A stretch of 64,000 bases of DNA, taken from Paenibacillus lycopersici (GTDB lineage: Bacteria; Bacillota; Bacilli; Paenibacillales; Paenibacillaceae). Positions within the stretch are counted from its first letter, which is position 1. Each line of letters opens with the position of its first letter. The translations under genes and the position numbers were made by a program. The notes under the pieces were generated by a model. That model had not been told where the DNA came from. It searched no databases and was given only the letters and a program-made list of their open reading frames with translations. The stretch covers positions 3,661,001 through 3,725,000 of the forward strand of contig NZ_CP048209.1 of the NCBI RefSeq assembly GCF_010119935.1, given 5' to 3'. Of the stretch, positions 1 to 7,667 are shown piece after piece.

Positions 1-630
1 TTCGAGACCAATCTCCGGGATGAGCGCTATCTTCCATTCGAGAACATGGGCGTCATTAGCGAATGGGAGCTGGAGCTGCCGACGAATCTGCGCCAATTCG
101 ACTATGACACGATCAGCGACGTGCTTCTTCACCTTCGCTATACGGCTCGCGAGGGAGGCGGTTCGCTGCGCAGCGAAGCCGAGAAGAGCTTCAATCGTCT
201 GGCCGAGATTGCTCAGGCGCCGGGATCGGTCCGCCTATTCTCCGTGCGTCATGAGTTTCCGGCAGCGTGGGCAAATCTTCAAAGCCAACAACCAAGCGAC
301 ACCAAGCGGTTCGAATTGGTGCTCCGTTTCAAAGACGAGCATTACCCATTCTGGAGCAGAGACCGGCTTAAGCGCGTCGAGCGAGTCGAGATATTGGCGC
401 GCAGCAGAACGGAGGATCCGCTTCCTCCAATTGTGGAAGTTTTCCAAACCGGTAGTACGAATAGCAATACACCGAAGGGCAAGTTAGTGGCAGATAATAA
501 TTTGCATCGCGGGATATTGTCTGACGGCTTGCCTGCTGCGCCTGTCGGAGACTGGAGCCTCTATTTCGACACAAAATCGATGTCCGACATGTGGATTGCT
601 CTGACATGGAACTCGGCCGCGCAACAGTAG
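1..630 (+). CDS. Tc insecticidal toxin subunit A, C-terminal end (partial)
   Basis: The reading frame is open from base 1 and stops at 630, so only about 209 C-terminal residues are present. The segment around residues 5-60 (LRDERYLPFE, then ELELP, QFDYDTISDVLLHLRYTARE) is typical of the TcA C-terminus, the part that contacts the TcB/TcC cocoon. In the family, TcA forms the pentameric pore and translocation channel of Tc toxins active against insects. The body of the gene and any tcB/tcC genes lie outside the window. No frameshift is visible in this part. A terminator follows directly. Family assignment is from remembered motif similarity; whether the full gene is intact cannot be seen. Confidence 0.8.
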   Translation, partial: FETNLRDERYLPFENMGVISEWELELPTNLRQFDYDTISDVLLHLRYTAREGGGSLRSEAEKSFNRLAEIAQAPGSVRLFSVRHEFPAAWANLQSQQPSDTKRFELVLRFKDEHYPFWSRDRLKRVERVEILARSRTEDPLPPIVEVFQTGSTNSNTPKGKLVADNNLHRGILSDGLPAAPVGDWSLYFDTKSMSDMWIALTWNSAAQQ

Positions 631-661
631 CAGCAGAAATACAGCAAAGCTGGGAAGCAGG

Positions 662-693
662 AGTTGCCGGAAACTGAAACCGGCAGCTTTTTT
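662..693 (+). terminator. Rho-independent terminator of the tcA-like gene
   Basis: A 9-bp stem (AGTTGCCGG with CCGGCAGCT, one G-T pair) is followed by six T. It lies 32 bases after the toxin stop codon. Confidence 0.8.
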
Positions 694-706
694 GTCTAGC
701 GACACA
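693..706. repeat. TGTCTAGCGACACA dispersed repeat, copy A (diverged tail)
   Basis: TGTC-TAGC-GACA is an interrupted palindrome, followed by ACA. The same 14 bases recur at 2338, 3963 and 18665. Downstream similarity to copies B and C (CCTACA, AGCTGGAG, ATC) is only partial here. The rest of the gap up to 926 holds no convincing gene. A TATAAT hexamer at about 826 is a possible -10 box for the next gene, but its -35 is poor. Confidence 0.6.
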
Positions 707-926
707 AAGATTCCTACAATGTCGGTACAGCTGGAGGATCGGACGCTTTGAGCGCGAATAATTAGACGGGACACGTGGAAATCCGCTGAGTACGAAGCAT
801 GAGAAGCGGGCTAGAGACGCGGCTGTATAATACGAGAAACATCGAGTGGGACAGTGTTAAGCAAATTGCCGGCTTATCGCGGAATATCCAGCTTTACCTT
901 TATTATTAGAATCGGAGGCAGCAATC

Positions 927-1904
927 ATGAAGCGCAAACTAACCTTTCGTGAAGATGGTACTTTCAAAATCGTACAGTTTTCCGATACGGAACTAGTAGA
1001 TGAGTTCGATTATGACCCGGAAACGCCAGCATACGATGTCGCAACCCTACGTACGATGGAAGCGATCATTCACGCCGAAAGGCCTGATTTGGTCGTATTT
1101 TGCGGGGATGTGATTGCGAGCAATCGGGCGAGGGATCCGCTTAAATCGATGCGCACTGCCGTATCCATCGTAGAACGACTCGGAGTCAACTGGGCTGCCG
1201 TGTTCGGTAATCACGATTCCGAAGGGAGCGTGCCGCGTAAAGCGATGCATGAAGAGCAGCTGAAGTATCCTTACAACGTAGCTCTTGAAGACCCCAAGGA
1301 CGTAAGCGGAGCTGGTAATTACGTCTTGTCGGTTCATGATGAACGAGGAGAACCGGCTGCAGCGCTTTATTTTCTCGATAGCGGCGATTATCCGGCCAAG
1401 GACAGCCCAGTCGGAGGATACGCGTGGATCGGGCGCGACCAAATTGATTGGTATACCAAACAGTCGCGCGAGTTTACGAGGCGAAATGGCGGCAATCCTT
1501 TGCCGGCGCTTGCTTTCTTTCATATTCCGCTGCCGGAGTATAACGAAGTATGGGATTTCCACGTTTGCCACGGGTATCGCTATGACGGCTGTTGTTCAAG
1601 TCCGCAGATCAATTCGGGCTTTTTCGCCGCGATGGTGGAAATGGGGGATGTCATGGGGACGTTCGTTGGTCATGACCATGCCAATGACTTCGTTGGAGAA
1701 CTGCACGGAATCAAGCTTTGTTACGGACGATCGACCCGTTATGTGAGCTTTATTGATGGCGTAAGAAAAGACCTTATGCCCGTCGGCGCTCGCGTTATTC
1801 AACTCAAGGCGGGAGAGAGGAAGTTCGATACTTGGATTCGCGATTGTGAGGGGAATGCGGTCATGGAGCAGCCGGAACATTGGCCAGAAGGCCGCAAATA
1901 CTAA
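927..1904 (+). CDS. Metallophosphoesterase (calcineurin-like), 325 aa
   Basis: Predicted calcineurin-fold phosphoesterase acting on phosphate esters through a two-metal site; the substrate is unknown. Metal-site motifs in order: QFSDTEL (residues 17-23), VVFCGDVIASN (about 57), FGNHDSEG (about 93), FFHIPLPEY (about 196) and FVGHDHAND (about 246). The first motif normally reads D-x-H; here the position after D20-T21 is E22, so one usual metal ligand is replaced. It resembles bacterial relatives of the PAP28/29 type, cytoplasmic with no signal peptide. The start is supported by GGAGG eight bases upstream. It is a single gene with no operon partner. Confidence 0.85.
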   Translation: MKRKLTFREDGTFKIVQFSDTELVDEFDYDPETPAYDVATLRTMEAIIHAERPDLVVFCGDVIASNRARDPLKSMRTAVSIVERLGVNWAAVFGNHDSEGSVPRKAMHEEQLKYPYNVALEDPKDVSGAGNYVLSVHDERGEPAAALYFLDSGDYPAKDSPVGGYAWIGRDQIDWYTKQSREFTRRNGGNPLPALAFFHIPLPEYNEVWDFHVCHGYRYDGCCSSPQINSGFFAAMVEMGDVMGTFVGHDHANDFVGELHGIKLCYGRSTRYVSFIDGVRKDLMPVGARVIQLKAGERKFDTWIRDCEGNAVMEQPEHWPEGRKY

Positions 1905-2080
1905 ATTAATTTATACTGGCACAGAGTTGAAAATTTGTAATAAACGATCTCCCATTAAGACGCCGACGCGATAAGAATCCGTTCCGAATTTTGTTCCCTC
2001 GAATAGGAGAGCAACATTTCAAAATTCGCCTCGTGTTATAACTATCGTGTACCGTATTTGACACAAGAGGAGATAAAATC

Positions 2081-2200
2081 ATGACTGAATTAAAGGGTAA
2101 CGTTGCGTTGGTTACGGGCGCGAGCCGCGGGATTGGACGTGCCATTGCGACGCGATTAGCGCAAGAAGAGCGGAGGCTCACATTTGTAAGGCGTTCGTAA
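2081..2200 (+). pseudogene. Short-chain dehydrogenase remnant (N-terminal 39 codons)
   Basis: A good ribosome site (AGAGGAGA) precedes ATG and a typical SDR start with the cofactor loop [13 protein letters not shown] at about residues 11-23. The frame then runs into unrelated sequence ([11 protein letters not shown]) and stops after 39 residues; SDRs are about 250. It is therefore a truncated gene. The rest of the 1905-2495 gap contains only this remnant and repeat copy B. Confidence 0.8.
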
Positions 2201-2337
2201 AAAGCGGAGGCTGCACTGATGGGTATGGGATTCTTATGAAATTACACAAGGGGGGAGTGCAAGACTTGTTCTAATGAGAACAGATTGACCACTAATGGAG
2301 AGGCGGCGCCTTCCGAGTAAAAGTAAGCCTCCAGAGG

Positions 2338-2413
2338 TGTCTAGCGACACAAATCCACCTACATAATTGAACGAGTAAAAGCTGGAGCAATCAGACTTTT
2401 TACTTATTATGTA
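2338..2413. repeat. TGTCTAGCGACACA dispersed repeat, copy B
   Basis: Starts with the 14-base palindrome-containing core and continues for about 75 bases almost identically to copy C at 3963, sharing CCACCTACATAATTGAACGA and the following AGTAAAAGCT, then a T-rich end. B and C are in the same orientation and flank four genes (2496-3919). Confidence 0.75.
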
Positions 2414-2495
2414 GGGGAATAAATGTCAGCCTTTCATTTAATGGGTCCATGGCAAGGATTAGTGAAAAGCTTGAGTGAATAAAATCCGACAGCCG

Positions 2496-2822
2496 CTATA
2501 CCCGCTGGTCGGCCTCATAATCCTCGTTGGCCCGGCCCAGCATCGACTTCCAGCTGCCGAAGTCGGTCTCCCGGTTAACATGCCGATCTAACAGCTCTTC
2601 GGGGATGTTGTCGATGTCTTCCAGGGTGTCAACGTCGAAGTTTCCCTTGCGGAGAAACTCGTTGAAACTCTTGAAGGAAGAGTGCCGACTCATGAAGGTC
2701 TCATGAAATAACTTTTCAATGGATACGTGATTTTGGTCGCCTTCATTGGATTTCGCGCCTTGAAGCTCATTCAGCAATTCATCAAAGGAAATCGGCTTGT
2801 TTCTTTTCTTCAGACCTATCAC
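2496..2822 (-). CDS. Hypothetical protein, 108 aa
   Basis: An acidic, lysine-containing small protein with no recognised domain, signal or membrane segment. The frame opens at GTG (2822). AGGAG overlaps this GTG, so the real start may be the CTG three codons in, which has a spacing of about eight. It is divergent from the cold-shock gene and shares its 207-bp upstream region. The function is not recognised. Confidence 0.55.
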   Translation of the reverse strand: MIGLKKRNKPISFDELLNELQGAKSNEGDQNHVSIEKLFHETFMSRHSSFKSFNEFLRKGNFDVDTLEDIDNIPEELLDRHVNRETDFGSWKSMLGRANEDYEADQRV

Positions 2823-3029
2823 TCCTAAATCAGTTTATTCTTCATGATACCATATTTATTGATTTGTGTATTGTACTGTGGTATTATAAATTAGATTAAC
2901 ATAAATCATACCTTAAATTTACATATTGAAAAGGGTTCACATTGTCCGGATGGTACTTTTTTCAATGTGTGATTTTTGTTCACCATACAAGAAAAACATG
3001 TTAATCATTCATTAGGGGGCATATTCAAT
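2823..3029 (+). promoter_or_regulatory. Divergent region and long leader of the cold-shock gene
   Basis: AT-rich, with a plausible -35/-10 pair (TTGTGT about 2856, TATAAA about 2885). A 7-bp inverted repeat (CACATTG 2938-2944, CAATGTG 2963-2969) may fold in the leader. Long structured leaders are known for cspA-type mRNAs; temperature control here is inference. Confidence 0.4.
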
Positions 3030-3230
3030 ATGCAAACAGGAACAGTAAAATGGTTTAACGCTGACAAAGGCTTTGGTTTTATCGAGGTTGAAGGCGGCAG
3101 CGACGTATTCGTACACTTTAGCGCAATCCAAGGCGATGGATTCAAAACCCTCGACGAAGGCCAGCGCGTTCAGTTTAACGTGACTCAAGGCAACCGCGGA
3201 CCTCAAGCCGAGAACGTAGTTAAGCTTTAA
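3030..3230 (+). CDS. Cold-shock protein, CspA family, 66 aa
   Basis: A single cold-shock domain: RNA-binding motifs KGFGFIEV (about 13-20) and VFVHFSAI (about 28-35), ending in [10 protein letters not shown]. It binds single-stranded RNA/DNA and melts mRNA structure at low temperature. The ATG at 3030 is chosen over the longer frame because it gives the full-length 66-residue family form and follows AGGGGGC. A strong terminator follows and then ydjO. A second copy lies at 7316 (about 80% identical by eye). Confidence 0.95.
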   Translation: MQTGTVKWFNADKGFGFIEVEGGSDVFVHFSAIQGDGFKTLDEGQRVQFNVTQGNRGPQAENVVKL

Positions 3231-3242
3231 ACCAAGCCCGTG

Positions 3243-3278
3243 AAGCTGCCCTTAACACCGCGTTAAGGGCAGCTTTTT
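3243..3278 (+). terminator. Rho-independent terminator after csp
   Basis: A perfect 14-bp stem (AAGCTGCCCTTAAC with GTTAAGGGCAGCTT), five-base loop and T run. It separates csp from ydjO, so ydjO is reached by read-through or its own promoter. Confidence 0.9.
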
Positions 3279-3296
3279 AATTAAAGGAGGGGATTC

Positions 3297-3503
3297 TTGT
3301 TGGCATATCGCGGCAAACCGGTAGAAGAGCTACCGCATGAAGAAACGATAATCTGGAGCTGCACGCATAAGGATTGCAAAGGATGGATCCGTGATAATTT
3401 CTCATTTGCGAACGTGCCTGTGTGCTCGATTTGCCAATCCCCAATGGTGAGAAGCGTGAAAATGCTTCCGCAAATCATCAATACGAACAAGGGACGGCAC
3501 TGA
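3297..3503 (+). CDS. ydjO: Cold-inducible protein YdjO family, 68 aa
   Basis: A short zinc-ribbon-like protein: C22 and C27 (CTHKDC) pair with C43 and C46 (CSIC), probably binding one zinc. Length and the IIWSC...CKGWIRDNFSF pattern match the YdjO family, which in Bacillus is cold-induced; its molecular role is unknown. The start is TTG at 3297 behind AAAGGAGGGG. Its position just after a csp gene fits cold-linked expression. Confidence 0.85.
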   Translation: MLAYRGKPVEELPHEETIIWSCTHKDCKGWIRDNFSFANVPVCSICQSPMVRSVKMLPQIINTNKGRH

Positions 3504-3565
3504 CACGACGCGGCCAGTTGCGTCAATGCATCTCAGCTGTCGGGTGACAAGAACGGTATCTCATT

Positions 3566-3592
3566 AAAAGCCGCAATATTCGCGGCTTTTTG
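3566..3592 (+). terminator. Rho-independent terminator after ydjO
   Basis: AAAAGCCGC and GCGGCTTTTT form a 9-bp stem around a short AT loop. Confidence 0.85.
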
Positions 3593-3658
3593 TATTTAGG
3601 AGATCAATTTCTTGATCATGTTGTATTATGATAGAGCTACAAGATATTAAGCAAAGGC

Positions 3659-3919
3659 GTGACGAAAGTGGCTAAAGCGAAAGTACCGAAGAGACCTACC
3701 AGAGACGAATTCGTACTGGAGGAGATAGGCAATCAGCTCGTGGAGGCCTTTCAGGAGGAATCAGTGATTCTGCTGACCGTCTGGGGGAGAGAAGAGAGCG
3801 TGCGGGGACAAATCATAGCGATGGATTCCAGGACGGGCAAGGTCCATGTGAATACGGCAGACGGATTGGACAAGGTTCCTTTCATGGATATCATGAGCAT
3901 GAATTATCCGAGGGATTAA
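3659..3919 (+). CDS. YolD-like family protein, 86 aa
   Basis: A small beta-rich protein with the YolD-like pattern: a hydrophobic strand (SVILLTVWG, about 35-43), a GQI-type turn with Asp (GQIIAMDSRTGKVHV) and the closing VPFMDIMSM. YolD-like proteins are often linked to Y-family polymerases or phage genes in Bacillota, but no such partner is here. The frame starts at GTG 3659; the GTG at 3668 is also possible because the ribosome site is weak. Confidence 0.65.
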   Translation: MTKVAKAKVPKRPTRDEFVLEEIGNQLVEAFQEESVILLTVWGREESVRGQIIAMDSRTGKVHVNTADGLDKVPFMDIMSMNYPRD

Positions 3920-3962
3920 CCTCCTCATACGAAAGAACCTCTCATGTTTGCAGCAGCATATC

Positions 3963-4030
3963 TGTCTAGCGACACAACTCCACCTACATAATTGAACGAG
4001 TAAAAGCTTGAGAAATCAGGCTTTTTCTTA
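3963..4030. repeat. TGTCTAGCGACACA dispersed repeat, copy C
   Basis: Near-identical to copy B. Its 3' half (AAAGCTTGA, GAAA, TCAGGCTTT, then T-rich) can fold into a terminator-like hairpin on the + strand. Confidence 0.75.
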
Positions 4031-4163
4031 TGATGTTATATAGCGATATCAAATATTCGTCCCCACCCGTTACTTTTTCTCCGCTCAGCACATCTAATCT
4101 ATGTCGACAGCAATGAAACACGAGAAGGCCCGGGTCTTCTGGGAGGCGGGGAATATTAAAAGG

Positions 4164-4745
4164 ATGACGAATAATCGGTCAGGCAGCGTCACATCGTCGA
4201 ATAAAATTGAACTGGCGAAGCTCGCATGGTCGGCTCGAGAGGGGAATACGGAAGCCTTTCTTGAGCTGATAGAGAGCCTGAAGGGTGCGCTCTACAGAAC
4301 CGCAAGTACGATTCTAAAAAACGACGAGGATTGTGCGGATGCACTCCAAGAAACCATCGTAAGGGCTTACCAGGCAATCCGTTCGCTGAGAGAACCGACC
4401 CATGTCAAAACATGGCTGTATCGAATCCTTATCAATGAATGCAATTCGATCTTGCAGAAGAGACTACGCCACTCTCTGCCCGGCACGCTGCCGGAGCCGG
4501 TTGCAGATCGCCCGATTTGCCAAGACGTAGAACTGAAAGAAGCCATTGATCGCCTGGAGGAGCCGCTTCGGCTAGTGGTGGTGCTCGTCTATTTGGAGGA
4601 CTTGAAGATTGCGGATGCTGCGGCGATTCTTGGCATCAGCGAAGGCGCAGCCAAGATGCGGCTGAAACGGAGCAAGGCCCAGCTGAGAAGCTGGCTGGAG
4701 CCGTCTTGGGAAGGGAGAGGTAATCATGAAGCCAGATCATATTGA
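4164..4745 (+). CDS. ECF RNA polymerase sigma factor
   Basis: Sigma-70 region 2 is near residues 20-85 (DCADALQETIVRAYQAIRSL, then KTWLYRILINECNSIL). Region 4 is near 120-175 (PLRLVVVLVYLEDLKIADAAAILGIS, then the EGAAKMRLKRSKAQL recognition helix). It directs RNA polymerase to a small stress regulon; its target is unknown. The frame is open from ATG 4101, but the region before 4164 looks non-coding and 4164 gives the usual N-terminus (MTNNRSG); the start is uncertain. It overlaps the next gene by 20 bases, so the pair is translationally coupled with its probable anti-sigma factor. Confidence 0.85.
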   Translation: MTNNRSGSVTSSNKIELAKLAWSAREGNTEAFLELIESLKGALYRTASTILKNDEDCADALQETIVRAYQAIRSLREPTHVKTWLYRILINECNSILQKRLRHSLPGTLPEPVADRPICQDVELKEAIDRLEEPLRLVVVLVYLEDLKIADAAAILGISEGAAKMRLKRSKAQLRSWLEPSWEGRGNHEARSY

Positions 4746-5880
4746 CGAACGGCTGGACCGACTCCGGTCGGGAACGGAACTGAACGTAGACATTCCCGAG
4801 GCCGTAGAGCTCCGAATGGAGGAGATACTTGGGAAAATCCGGGCCGAAGCACCTTCCTCATTGCCAGCAGCCGGCAAGCGCCGCAAGCCGGATCGGGCTG
4901 GCCTCTCCGACGGCATCCTGCAGGTGAATGGCCAAGCCGGCTCTCATTCCATCGTCCCCGGACGGTTCCGCCGGCTGCGACGCTTGGCAGCCATAACTGT
5001 GGCAGGCGTGTTACTGCTTGGAATGGGCATGGCCGGGCTCGGTTACATGTCGTCGGCATTCGCCGAATCAATGCGGTCGGTGCCGGTGATCGGAAGCTTA
5101 TTCTCCTTGTATGGGGACAGGGGAATGCAAGCAGCAGTGGAGAATGGATTGGTGCAGCCGGTTGCAGTCACCGAGACTCTCGGAGACACAACAATCAGCG
5201 TCCGAAATGTCATTTATGATGGGGCGAGGATCGTGCTGGAGGTGCAACGGGAGGGTGACGGGGAATTCTACAGCCGCGACTTGCGGAATCCTGAGCCTGG
5301 CGAGCTGACTTCCGTCGAGGCCTATTGGCAGGAGCAACAGCTAATGCCGTCATGGAGGCCAGCTGGAGAGCATTCCGTGCTCGTTAGCATGGATCGGTTT
5401 CAATCGGGGTTGACGAGTCCGTTCACGCTTGGGGTTACACTTACGGTAGCCGGAGTCGAACAGCCATTTCGCTTTGACGTACCGGTGAAAATCAATGCCG
5501 AATCGGTTGTGATCGAGAAGCCCAACATGCCAGATACGCTCGCTAATCGCGGATTTGTCGTGGACAAGATCATCGTGACGCCTGTGACGACACAGGTGTT
5601 CTTCCATCTACGGCCTAAGGCCGAGGATACAGCAAACACATTCGTGCATCCGGATGATTTTGATATGTCGGCAGCGCGGGATGATCAGGGGCGCGTCTAT
5701 CCGATTCTTGGCGGTCAGGGAGATCCGGAGACGGAGTCGGGCAGTAAACAGTACTATATATTCGAGCCTGTTAATAAAGCAGCAAGCGCGCTCAAGTTAT
5801 ACTTTAATGTCGCAGGCGGCCCGGATGGCAAGCCGTACACAATTGAAATGCAGGTGCCGCTACCGGATCGTCAACGATAG
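4726..5880 (+). CDS. DUF4179 membrane protein, probable anti-sigma factor, 384 aa
   Basis: The N-terminal about 80 residues are charged and cytoplasmic, followed by one membrane helix (LAAITVAGVLLLGMGMAGLG, about 86-105). The extracellular DUF4179 region begins AFAESMRSVPVIGSLFSLYGD. Proteins of this family are typically encoded just after an ECF sigma gene and are thought to hold it at the membrane until a signal arrives. The 20-base overlap with the sigma gene fits that role. The signal is unknown. Confidence 0.8.
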   Translation: MKPDHIDERLDRLRSGTELNVDIPEAVELRMEEILGKIRAEAPSSLPAAGKRRKPDRAGLSDGILQVNGQAGSHSIVPGRFRRLRRLAAITVAGVLLLGMGMAGLGYMSSAFAESMRSVPVIGSLFSLYGDRGMQAAVENGLVQPVAVTETLGDTTISVRNVIYDGARIVLEVQREGDGEFYSRDLRNPEPGELTSVEAYWQEQQLMPSWRPAGEHSVLVSMDRFQSGLTSPFTLGVTLTVAGVEQPFRFDVPVKINAESVVIEKPNMPDTLANRGFVVDKIIVTPVTTQVFFHLRPKAEDTANTFVHPDDFDMSAARDDQGRVYPILGGQGDPETESGSKQYYIFEPVNKAASALKLYFNVAGGPDGKPYTIEMQVPLPDRQR

Positions 5881-5912
5881 AACTAACAGGAACGCTATAG
5901 CACAACATCACC

Positions 5913-5941
5913 AGGCTGCCGGCATGATCGGCAGCCTGTTT
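5913..5941 (+). terminator. Hairpin after the DUF4179 gene
   Basis: A perfect 9-bp stem AGGCTGCCG/CGGCAGCCT with a 7-base loop, then GTTTAA. The T run is short, so it is a terminator candidate only. Confidence 0.6.
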
Positions 5942-5945
5942 AACG

Positions 5946-5962
5946 CTAACGGGCGGCTTTAG
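5946..5962. repeat. ACGGGC-type tail hairpin
   Basis: CTAACGGGCGGCTTTAG: CTAA pairs with TTAG around a CGGGCGGCT loop. Same family as sites at 18689, 19067, 19925, 20586 and 20658. The remaining sequence to 6287 holds a degenerate dyad element and no gene. Confidence 0.55.
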
Positions 5963-6048
5963 TTCCGCAACAAGGAAGGGGGATTACAGTAAACGTGCAT
6001 GGACTGCTGGTACCGTTTCGAAGCAGCGGGCTCCATAACGGCTGGTTC

Positions 6049-6104
6049 ACGGTGCGTCCGTTAATGCAAGGAAGCTTCACCCAAATAGCGGAACCTCTGT
6101 CCGC
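6049..6104. repeat. Degenerate dyad element (one forward and one reverse motif)
   Basis: A partial forward motif (CGGTGCGTCCGTTAAT, about 6050) is followed by a clear reverse motif (AAATAGCGGAACCTCTGTCC, 6083). The family is described at 44583 and 59999. Confidence 0.55.
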
Positions 6105-6287
6105 GAGTCTTGGAGGAGGATCCTTTCCTTAATCATGCATACGCATACGGCGTAGCCAGCACCGAACGTTCTCGTCAGCCTGCATGGAGAAGCTACTGGT
6201 GCACGCCAGCAGCCTTTCCATTGTTCTCCTACCTGTAACCACAATAGAGCACTAGCTTCATTCCGCGGCCAGAAGCTCCACGGAAGC

Positions 6288-7109
6288 TTGACCGAGATGG
6301 CGCAGGCTGCGGCCAAGCGGCGGGAATTCGAGATTATCGATTCTTACCGCTACAACGATCTCGTTCTCACGTGCCTGTTCCCGAAACCGCTCACTCCGCG
6401 CGAGCTGCGGATGAAGCTCCAAAGCTTCTGCCACGATTTCCTGGAGCTAATCCGCAGGGAGTACGGCTTGACGATCTATATTGCCGTCAGCCCGATCTAC
6501 CGACGGCTGCAAGAGCTGGGAACGGCTTATGCCGAGACGTCGGCCTTAATCGACGCCAGCTTCTTCCAGTCGGAGGGGCAGGTGCTGTTTCCCTCGGCGT
6601 CCGGGCCCGCGGGCGAGAGCGGCAGGTTCTCTATCATCCGCGATCTCGAGCTTTTCAATCGGATGCTGGAGCAGGCGACAAGCGAAGACATCATAGGACA
6701 CCTGGAAGGATTCCTTGAGCATATCAGCGCCTTCAGCGAAGGGAACATTCGGGTGGCCAAGGGCCTGCTCTCCGATATCTGCCTTGCCACCGCCCGCTAT
6801 TATAACCGCACGACGGGAGACGAATTCGGTTTCGACAAGAGCATTAACGAAGTGTTGGAGTGGGAGTTCTGCCGCGACATCGTCAAGGATCCGCTTAGGA
6901 CAACCTTCCAAGATTTTGATTGGGCAGATGAGGTGGTGCATGCCGGTTTTGGGCAGAAATGGATCGTCGACGCGGTCTACGGAGGCGATGCTCGCCGAGC
7001 GCAAGCGGCCGCCGACGATACGATGACCAAGCGCGCGGCTTATATGGCTCAATTCGATATAACGCATCTCCTGTCCGCCAACCCACGAAAATACGTGATT
7101 ATGAAGTGA
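6288..7109 (+). pseudogene. Chimeric ORF: response-regulator middle segment joined to a ferritin-like tail
   Basis: Residues about 5-200 match the linker region found between receiver and AraC helix-turn-helix in YesN-type regulators (GLTIYIAVSPIYRRLQELGT, then SALIDASFFQSEGQVLFP). Both the receiver and the DNA-binding domain are absent. From about residue 203 the sequence changes to one resembling the end of a ferritin-like metal protein (FQDFDWADEVVHAGFGQKW). The last codons are read through a repeat motif at 7059. The frame is open but has no clear ribosome site. It is probably a deletion fusion of two genes and not functional. The tail assignment is tentative. Confidence 0.6.
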
Positions 7110-7129
7110 ATAACGGCTCTCCTGTCCGT
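7059..7129. repeat. Half dyad element (two reverse motifs, 50-bp pitch)
   Basis: ATAACGCATCTCCTGTCCGC (7059) and AATAACGGCTCTCCTGTCCG (7109) repeat at 50 bp. The sequence after the second copy (TTGCTTCGACG) also follows the last motif of the 44.6-kb element, so homology extends beyond the motifs. Confidence 0.75.
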
Positions 7130-7315
7130 TGCCTTGCTTCGACGAACGTACAGCAACGGCGAACGATCATACAATGACAAGATGGCATGATCCAAAATTT
7201 CTTTATAAATAATAATTTAAGACAAATTCCAACAGTTTTTTCGTTTTCGTTGGGATATACTTGTGATTAGTCCACTTTGTTGGGGCATAATGTTTACACT
7301 ATGGAGGTTAAATGA

Positions 7316-7516
7316 ATGGAAACAGGTACTGTCAAATGGTTTAATGCAGAAAAAGGGTTTGGCTTCATTCAAAGGGAAGCCGGCGACGATGTGTTCGTTC
7401 ATTTTTCAGCCATTCAAGGCGAAGGATACAAATCTTTGGACGAAGGTCAACGTGTTGAATTCAATGTTGTTAAGGGCCAACGAGGACCTCAAGCTGAGAA
7501 TGTTGTAAAACTGTAA
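7316..7516 (+). CDS. Cold-shock protein, CspA family, second copy, 66 aa
   Basis: A cold-shock domain with KGFGFIQR and VFVHFSAI. It differs from the 3030 copy at about a dozen positions, mostly conservative. The ATG at 7316 follows ATGGAGGTTAA. The AT-rich leader of about 110 bases carries a CCAAC/GTTGG inverted repeat and a CATAAT possible -10. The role is as for the first copy, an RNA chaperone. Confidence 0.95.
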   Translation: METGTVKWFNAEKGFGFIQREAGDDVFVHFSAIQGEGYKSLDEGQRVEFNVVKGQRGPQAENVVKL

Positions 7517-7524
7517 TACGTAAT

Positions 7525-7563
7525 CAAGCCTGGACTTGGCGAAACGCCAGGAACAGGCTTTTT
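7525..7563 (+). terminator. Rho-independent terminator after the second csp
   Basis: Outer stem AAGCCTG/CAGGCTT and inner stem TGGC-GAAA-GCCA region, then TTTTT. Confidence 0.85.
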
Positions 7564-7667
7564 ATTATCAATCGCTCCTAAACAGCAGCCAATATGCTAT
7601 GTATAACATTAGGGCCGGGGGAAAAGCATCCTCGGTCCTTTTTCATGCAATCGAGGGGGGCGGCCGT

